DNA from: Toxorhynchites rutilus septentrionalis
Taxonomy: Eukaryota > Arthropoda > Insecta > Diptera > Culicidae
Direction of reading: 5' to 3'
DNA length: 64,000 nt
Assembly: GCF_029784135.1 (NCBI RefSeq)
Contig: NC_073746.1
Span: forward strand, 113,768,035 to 113,832,034
Made by a program: the position numbers and the translations under genes. Shown here piece by piece: positions 57,051 through 64,000 of the stretch; within the stretch, counting starts at the first letter, position 1; the number at the start of each line of letters is the position of its first letter. Under the pieces are notes generated by a model, which saw nothing but the letters and a program-made list of their open reading frames with translations, had not been told where the DNA came from and searched no databases.

Positions 57051-59279
57051 AACTTTCAATCGATCACCAGATGATTATTTCGCACGTATTCAGACCTTTT
57101 CTGGATTATAACACTTACAAATATTGTAAACATCATTTTTGCACAGCATTTGTATCAGATTTACATAGCTAAACCATTAAATTAATGCTTTTTGATGAAC
57201 TCAATTCTGATCATGAGTTGTCCAATTCAACAATGTTGTTTTGTCCACATGATTTCTGTGGCAACCGCTTGGCGCGCTGAAGTTTGTTTATGGTGTCCTT
57301 TGCGCATAGCAGAAATAATGTTTCTCTGTGTTGAATGTGTTGAGGTGAACACTTTTAAAATGCCCAGGAAAAGGCAATGTTCTGAAGAAAGCCTAAATTA
57401 TGAATGGATCAATATGATGACAGTAAACTCAAGCAATGATAAATGCAACATCTACTTGAGAATTCGAATATTTGGTGATTTCTAAAACCGGATTTACTAG
57501 TTGCGTAAAAACATCCCAAATCGGAAAAACCGAGATCACTTGCTCTAGTATAACTATTGACTATTGATACCGTACTGAGAGTCATCTTATGTTTGAAGAA
57601 TTTCATCACTTTTGAGTCACCCTGTACTTCAGTGGAGCTGTCGCTTGTCAAAATATAAATATAAACAAAAATCGCTTTCTCGGTGGCCATTCGGTCGTAG
57701 TTTTGTGCGTTTCGAAAGGAATTTCTATTGAAATTTAGTTTATTCGACCTGATATTTCCGACAAATCAACAGTTTGGACGACTGTTCACATATTTTAGGA
57801 GAAGTGAACACATATTTTGTTTTTCAGCGATTATTTCCATAGAAATTGTTTTGTTTTTTGTTTTAATATACGTAACCCGCGAAAATTCAAAATTCACGAT
57901 ATTTTTTGAACATACTTCGTACATGTACCTACAAGTTTCCTCCTCATTAAAAAAAAAAGATCGATTTTTCAAAGTTTTACTGTAACTGTAAAATGTATTA
58001 TTTTACAACTGTAAAATTTTTTATTTCAATTTTCATAATAAAATTCGCTTGCTATCTTGAACAGCAATAAGTTGAGCTACAATATTCTTCGAAAAACTGA
58101 AATTGTAATGGTATGTGCCACTTTCCCCCATTTTCCCTACGGTATTTTGGAATGCATCAAAATTTAAATAAAATAACTTTAAAGTCGAAAGTTTTGGTGG
58201 TCCGTTGGAGGGTTCTGCAGAAGCAGTTAAAGATGGGTGATTCATGATTCATACTTGTTCCTGCGAGAACAATACACGAGATTTATGCCCTTATTGCCAA
58301 TGTACGTAGCGCACTGCCTCGCAAATATTCTTCTCGTGCTAGACACAGTGCGGCCCTAAGCGATTACATTTTGTTCCTCCCACCAGCGTTATTTTTTTGA
58401 TAACGCTTTGTGCGAGTGATTCAATCATGCGCAACGAATCTTCACATATTGACTTCTGTCAGTTCAATAAAAGTTCATTTTGGATGTCACTTACGTGCAA
58501 TAATTCGCATTCAAAGCAGTTTTTGTGCCATGTAAATAGGTTTTTGGGTCATTAAGTAACAAACTTCGTTCAGCCGTCAAAAACATATTAATACTCGAAT
58601 CCTTGCACCCCAAACGTAAGGATTTCGTTTCCGAAGTTTTAAACTTGCAACCTTGTACAGAGGCGGAAATGATGTGATGCAAAAATACAGAAGCACTCTC
58701 AATCATACGACATGAAATTTGTGCCTGCGGTGCCTCCACCGAATGAAATTGCAATACTGTGCGCGATATCTATCTTTCATTATTCCTTTGCATCGAGCGA
58801 AACAACTGTGTCAGACCTTATCATTGAAAAATACTGCTGTCTGCCATTTGACGCGAGACTGTGGCTTGAATAATGATGATCATTGTTCAAATCACAGAGC
58901 TTTTCAAATTTATCAGTTCATTCGCGTTGAAAAAGGCCAATTTGGAAAATCAAACTAAACTCTCTCTGTCTTCAGGTCGCTGGCTGGATGACTGATGAAT
59001 CGTGGAATAGCTAATAGCTTGTTCATACACAATAAATTGAAAACGAGCAGAGCTTGAAATGCAATATTTTCTCTATCCATATTGTCCGTGAAACAAACGT
59101 TGCAGTTGCTATTTCTTTTTCATAAAAACGAGTCCTGTTTTCTGATTTGGCACCACTACTGGAAGACGTAGTCCTACGAAAAAAAAAATGGTTATGATTT
59201 GTTAGATTTCCGTTATTGTTACACATTAATTTGGTAGTAGCCCACGGGCCACAGGTTGAGTATCAGATAGTACCGAATA

Positions 59280-60510
59280 AGTATCATATGTTCCTTCTCG
59301 CTGTTAGTAGTGTAACGTAATTCGTGGATGTTTCTAAGCAGTATTGTGAAAATCGTTTCAATGCACAGTAAGCTTGTTGCTCATGTTCCAATCTCGTACA
59401 TTAAGTGTGAGCTTTTTTGTGTGTTTACATCAGATTCGTACTCCTAATAATGAGTGAACACTCACACACGTTGATTTCTCTCGCAAACTTTCAAGCAGAG
59501 CTAATTGACTAATTTGTGTAGTTTATGTGGGTGAAATGCCATCGGGTTCATATTTTAGTTGTAGACAATTGATTCAATTTCCTTGAAAGATTTGCACAAA
59601 TGAGCGGAAGTCAGCTTTACAACTTTCGTCCAAATTTCGTAGCACCATTGTGCTTGATTGACCATTGGAAGTTACGCAAATTCACCAATTTAAGAAATCG
59701 GACGAAGCTTATTGGAATACGAATATTGCTTCGAAGTAATTTTCGGACCGTAATCTTAGCAATAATGCTGCGGGTGGAGAAAGTATAGTGTGCCAATGTT
59801 ATATAAACGTATTCATCGAATGTTAATTTGAACTGTTAATATTTTATTTTAGTGGATGATTTTAGTTTATTTCAAAGACTAGTTATATTTATGTAATGAT
59901 ACAGCATCACAGTCGATTACAGTTCGACTCGGACATGTGTTGATAATGGTGAAATCGTCTGTGATGGAACACAATATATAGGCTTATAGTTTGTTTAAAC
60001 CGTACTTAAATGTTAAGTTTTAATTTGTTCTCTCTTTAGAAGGCTAGGGATAGCTTTGCTCTGATCATAGATTTTGGTATGAGTTTCCCGTAAAGAGCTA
60101 AACTTCCTCTAAAAGGTTGGATCCCAAATGAGCAGCATACCACGTTTTAAACAAAAAAGATCTTGCGAAGATAGAGTTCTTCTAGAATAGACCAAAAATT
60201 GTTATCACGAAAAGGAATCAGTCCAATGTTTGAAAAAGTGACTTGTTAGGAAAAAAATGTTTAAACAAAAATTGAAACACGGATGCTATTTTCATCAAGC
60301 ATGAAGGGATTATTTTGAACAATAACAAAACACGACAGACGAGTGAAAATTTGCTATAAATATAACATCATGTATGAAATGCATTCATCCATTTATTCTC
60401 TGAGTGTTTTTTTCTTCTTTTTCTTCGACACCCTCTCGTTCAATATCCGAAATGCCACACTGCCCTGTATCATGTAGCTGGAGATTATGGATGATTCCGT
60501 TCATAATTCG
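59280..60510. other. Intergenic, nothing recognised
   Basis: Between the repeat-rich region and the minus-strand genes. GCTATAAATATAAC near 60354 looks TATA-like on the plus strand but no following gene is seen. Short frames have no known domain. Confidence 0.3.
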
Positions 60511-60789
60511 CTAAACACAACCAACTTCGCCAGTCGAGTCATACAGCATGGTAAACGCACAGGAGGCAAAATATTCCATTTTTAGCATAGAAATCCTAAA
60601 ATGTCGCATCTCATTCGGACAATAGAACTTGTTTTTTTCTCGCGTGACTGTGATATTTGCACACGAATTCGTTTGCCTCATTTTTAAGATCTCACCTAAA
60701 GGATATATTACGTCAGTGTTTGAAACATTGTAGCATTTGCTTATGTATGTAATTTGAATGTGTACACGTTTAATAAAAATCTCAATCAT
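60511..60789 (-). CDS. Hypothetical small protein, 92 codons
   Basis: Open minus-strand frame from ATG 60789 to TAG 60511. It has six cysteines, two of them spaced around YFASCAFTML and GEVGC. It contains a possible donor (TTTAG|GTGAGATC) near 60690, so it might be two exons of something else. There is no signal peptide, no known domain and no clear promoter. It lies just beyond the 3' end of the zinc-finger gene on the same strand. It may be chance. Confidence 0.25.
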   Translation of the reverse strand: MIEIFIKRVHIQITYISKCYNVSNTDVIYPLGEILKMRQTNSCANITVTREKNKFYCPNEMRHFRISMLKMEYFASCAFTMLYDSTGEVGCV

Positions 60790-60918
60790 GTTTCATCCAA
60801 TGATAAAATGTTGTTTTAATTCGAAATATACGTCCCTGTTAGAATCTCATACAACTTGGGCGCCGTGATGACGATTTTTTCAGATACCTGCGTAGCGTAG
60901 TGTCTGTGTGCTTCGTTT

Positions 60919-62139
60919 CTATTTACTTCTGATATTCTTCAACAAATCTTCCGACCCTGGATGCTTCCGCCTAACGTGATTAACTAGCAGTCGTCGAAAG
61001 CTATAATCGGCATTGCACTCCTTGCAAACGAAAGGCCTTTCTTTGGTATGCGTTCGGTGGTGTATTTCCCGCACTGACTCCTTCACAAATGTTATTGGAC
61101 AATAGAGGCATTTGAATTTTCGCTCCTGATTGTGTGTTAGCATGTGTCGGTTCAAACCGTGCCTGGTGAATAGGAGACCATTGTTAATAGATACTGATCA
61201 CAAATAGTCTTGCAGTTCGTACGTAGTTCGAAACTTTTTACCACACTCTTGGCAAACTTTGTCCGGTTTCTGGTGCGTTGCGAACTTGTGATGATACAAG
61301 GCCAGGTTGCTGTTGAATGTCTTGTCGCATTTATCGCACGGGAAGTTTCCATCTGAGTGCTTATAACCAATATGACGTTTCAATTTATGCTTGCAGTGGA
61401 AAGATGACGCACAGCCTTCCTTAGGGCACCTGTATGGCTTCACACCTGGTTCAAAAAAAAAAAACAGAAACAGAAAAAGAAACAGAAATAAATTACAGAA
61501 AGATTTGACTAAATCAGCTCACCTTTATGCATATTCAAGTGACCCGGAATCAGAGTTTTGTGCACCATTCTACCACAAACTTCACAGGTAACCAGTGCTG
61601 CATTGTATTCGTCCTTGTAGCTACGTTTTGGTTTTATCTTTTTCCTAGCACCAGTTTTCTTCGATCGAGTTTGCACAGATTCCTCCTTTTCATTTGGCTG
61701 ATTGTTGTTATTGTAGGCGTTTGTAATGAACTCATCGGAGAGGATATCTCCAAAAAGTAAACTCTCGTCAATGTATTCTACTTCAGAGTACGGAATGCCA
61801 TCGCCGAACAGCTCTAGGACAGACCTCTCATCTTGTTGACGACGGTTCTCCTCAATTTCCTGCCGCAGCATCTCTTGTATACTGTGACAATTTTCCTTGA
61901 ACTCAGAGAAATCTTTTACTTTGTAGTAACAATCGTCGCAGATCTCAACAGGAAACAAATCATTATCTATATCCAGCTGTTGAACAATAAAACAAGATAT
62001 CTAGCTGACATGTGCCACTTTTTTCTCACCGAAATACCTTTATCTGCACGCATTCCTCTACCATGGTTAGAATTGCTTGATCGGCCATGGACTGATTGAG
62101 ATTACTTTCCTCCATACAAAGACGACAGATTAGATCCAT
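60919..62139 (-). CDS. ZAD and C2H2 zinc-finger protein (four exons)
   Basis: Exons 62038-62139, 61523-61976, 61202-61445 and 60919-61162 join in frame to 1044 nt (347 aa). The N-terminal ZAD has its four cysteines split across exons 1 and 2 (LICRLCMEESNL and EICDDCYYKV). ZADs mediate dimerisation in insect transcription factors. An acidic linker and a basic patch (KKTGARKKIKPKRS) follow, then six C2H2-type fingers: CEVC..H..H, CPKEGC..H..H, CDKC..H..H, CQEC (degenerate), CLYC..H..H and CKEC..H..H. Finger 4 has Tyr where the first His is expected (ELQDYLHGLNRH), at the junction of a 39-base intron with a weak donor (GTGATC). It is likely a nuclear DNA-binding regulator; its target is unknown. 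ATG 62139 is the first in frame with the ZAD. Confidence 0.88.
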
Positions 62140-62912
62140 AATGGTGTGCTTTATGAGGGAAAATGAATCGTTAGACAATGGGATTGTGATAATTATCTAG
62201 ACCAATAGATATAATGAGTAACCTTCGCAATTAACACATCGGAGTTGATTAAAGATTCTATTAATTCTGCTTAAGGGGACATTCATAATTGGTCGATGTT
62301 CAGTCAAACCGGACCAAGTAACATAATTATGATTTCGAGTAAATAGAGCTCAAAGTTTGGAGCTGTGTAGTTTTAGTAGCTTTCAATCATTCTCCCCAAT
62401 TGTTTTTCTACAGCTCTTAGTTACTGTTCAACATAGTAGTGTAATGGTATCAATACACAAAAGAAACTTCTTTAAATAAGGGTTTTACGACTAGGCAATG
62501 TTTACTTAGTCCATTCTGACTGAACGAAACAATATTTTTCAGAGACTTGGTCCACTATGACTGTAAAATTTATTGATGAAATCATATCATTCATTCAGTA
62601 CGTAGTGGACGTGGATTTTAGACCGTATAATTTCCTCCTAATCTATACAATAAAACAAACTGGTTTTATGACTTGAAGCAGTATTCTAATTACCAAAAAT
62701 AATCGGTTCAATTAAAAATTACATAACAAAATGTAATCCAAATAATCATCCTTGTCTTCATCCTGTTTTAGATTCTCGTAAAATTAGGAAAATCCGAAAA
62801 CACAATCCACCGCAACTTAATCTTTATTCCCTGACTGCACAACATCTCATTAAAACTTCAATTTTTTACTACACCGTGTCCAAGATTTTAATTCATTATT
62901 TTACATGAGATA
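62140..62912. other. Upstream of the zinc-finger gene, nothing recognised
   Basis: Presumably promoter sequence for the minus-strand zinc-finger gene. No convincing TATA box or repeat was found. Confidence 0.3.
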
Positions 62913-63583
62913 CACCAGGGTTTTTTTTTACGCGGGGGATACGTACCTCGTAAGAAAAACCGCGTAAGAAAACCATGTCACCTAATGATAGATATCAAAT
63001 GAGACTATCCTTACGTAGAACGGAAGTAAAAAGTTGATTGTTGCTCGCTTCCGAAAACCCGTAGTTTTTCCCGCAATTTCGTTGGTTAGTGGTAGCTATA
63101 GTTCGATTTTTCTCATGAATGAGGTCATCTGCTGTTCCTAGGAGATTCCCTTGTGATTTGTACACTCTACTGCCGATGCACGTGCAGTACCACTGTTGGA
63201 CCGTCCAGAGCTAAGTAGACAGGGAAATCCATTCACGAATCGCTGCCTGTAAAAACCACGTCCCGTTGTACCGCCCGGTGAGCTACCCGTTACCCAACAC
63301 CTAAAATCCCCGTAAGAATCGTGATAAGGTGCGGCACTAATTTCCTTCATAAGCGCTAAGTTCCGTTACAAGCACTAATTACCGTAATATGCTCTGGGGG
63401 AACATAAGAGAAAAATTCGAGCTGAGGAGGAGACGTGGTATTGCACTGGTCTTTTTTTATCGCGTAAAAAACGCGTTAATTGGAAAATCTGCGTAAAAAA
63501 AACCGTAAAAATCCGCGTGAAAACAAAACCGCGTTAATTAGAAAATCCACGTAAAAAAAACACGCAATTTTTTTTTCTGGGTG
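62913..63583. mobile_element. MITE-like element flanked by TA, rich in CGCGTAA motifs
   Basis: Left end CACCAGGGTTTTTTTTTACG and right end (reverse complement) CACCCAGAAAAAAAAATTGC are similar, with TA on both sides (62911-62912 and 63584-63585). Repeated GCGTAAAA and CGCGTTAATT motifs occupy both borders. About 670 bp, no clear protein. A TA duplication suggests Tc1/mariner-type mobilisation (inference). Confidence 0.55.
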
Positions 63584-63585
63584 TA

Positions 63586-64000
63586 TTCAGATTTTATTGG
63601 TTATTGTTTTTAATGAAAGATAATATTATGTTGATCAATTACATAACGAAAACAACATATCATATCGGAATTAGGTATCAAGGTTACCGCGGGTAATTAT
63701 TGCGAACTAAAGTTGAGGCGCAAACACGAAAAAAAATATTTCATCTTGTTTTATCGATACAGTTTGTCGCGCAAATTCCTTCCTTCTTCTGAAATATTGC
63801 TCGAACTGTAGGTCCAAAATATGTCGTTTTGAACATTGTGAGACTGATGCAAGACAAGTAACTTTTCATCCGAAAAAAAACAATGTCTTGTCCACCGTGC
63901 TGTGATAGTAAGAGAGTTGCCCTCTCAAACCGTTTCTTCATTTCCCCCATTTTTTCGTCGCTTCATGAACTTTACGTTTCTACAAAGTTTAGCATTTCAT
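63586..64000. other. Right edge of window, nothing recognised
   Basis: AT-rich sequence without conserved signals. Confidence 0.3.

Larger units (their letters stand above)
54306..58675 (+). repeat. Dispersed GACGTAGGACTAC repeat, diverged copy broken up by inserts
   Basis: The start near 54306 resembles the 5' end of the family (ACGACCGCATTGTTAACGTAGG). A 3' portion with TTCAGCCGTCAAAAACATAT and ACTTGCAACCTTGTACAGAG at 58570-58665 aligns with 6715-6815. A separate end-like GACGTAGTCCTACG is at 59164. A hAT element and unrelated DNA lie between. The assignment of both ends to one copy is inference. Confidence 0.35.

Noticed and set aside
54248..59270. 5-kb hAT element suggested by GGTACTCAACC and GGTTGAGTATC at the two borders
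   Set aside because: Ends are short and imperfect and the flanking 8 bases do not match.
1..64000. CRISPR arrays, bacterial operons, tRNA or rRNA genes
   Set aside because: No spacer-repeat arrays or recognisable RNA genes were found; exon-intron structure throughout is eukaryotic.

Overview
The window reads as insect nuclear DNA, most likely from a culicine mosquito (inference). It is AT-rich, genes have many short exons with GT-AG introns of about 50-70 bases next to introns swollen to many kilobases by transposons, and the conserved proteins (an NHE8-type Na+/H+ exchanger, a CLIP-domain serine protease, a ZAD zinc-finger protein) are typical of Diptera. Nothing prokaryotic, no CRISPR array and no RNA gene was recognised.

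Layout of genes. (1) + strand, 644-8538: the last eight exons of a long coiled-coil protein whose 5' part lies off the left edge. (2) + strand, 13804-53970: a complete NHE8-type exchanger. Thirteen exons join without a frame break into 2046 nt (681 aa). Its first intron alone is about 24.8 kb. (3) - strand, 30476-32531: a three-exon secreted protein nested inside that first intron. It has an active trypsin-like domain, a catalytically dead second protease domain and a CLIP domain at the C-terminus. (4) - strand, 60919-62139: a four-exon ZAD plus C2H2 zinc-finger protein.

Most of the rest is mobile DNA, much of it nested. Non-LTR retrotransposons of several clades are present: RTE-like at 1.3-2.6 kb, I-like with RNase H at 19.2-21.4 kb, an RLE-type fragment with an intact frame at 41.3-42.6 kb, and Jockey/CR1-like at 49.1-52.3 kb. 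DNA transposons include mariner, Tc1, pogo/Tigger-like and hAT remnants. There are three Helitron-like elements carrying ~143-bp internal repeats, several MITEs with visible target duplications, and a ~930-bp fold-back element whose empty site survives in a sister repeat copy. A ~0.9-kb dispersed repeat family carries an internal minisatellite that varies from one to five units.

The genes do not form an obvious functional unit. The most interesting points are the protease-pseudoprotease-CLIP protein nested in the exchanger intron, the two small possible splice variants of NHE8, a mariner/Tc1 chimera joined at matching positions of the catalytic core, and the nested element at 40.5-44.1 kb that separates two NHE8 exons.
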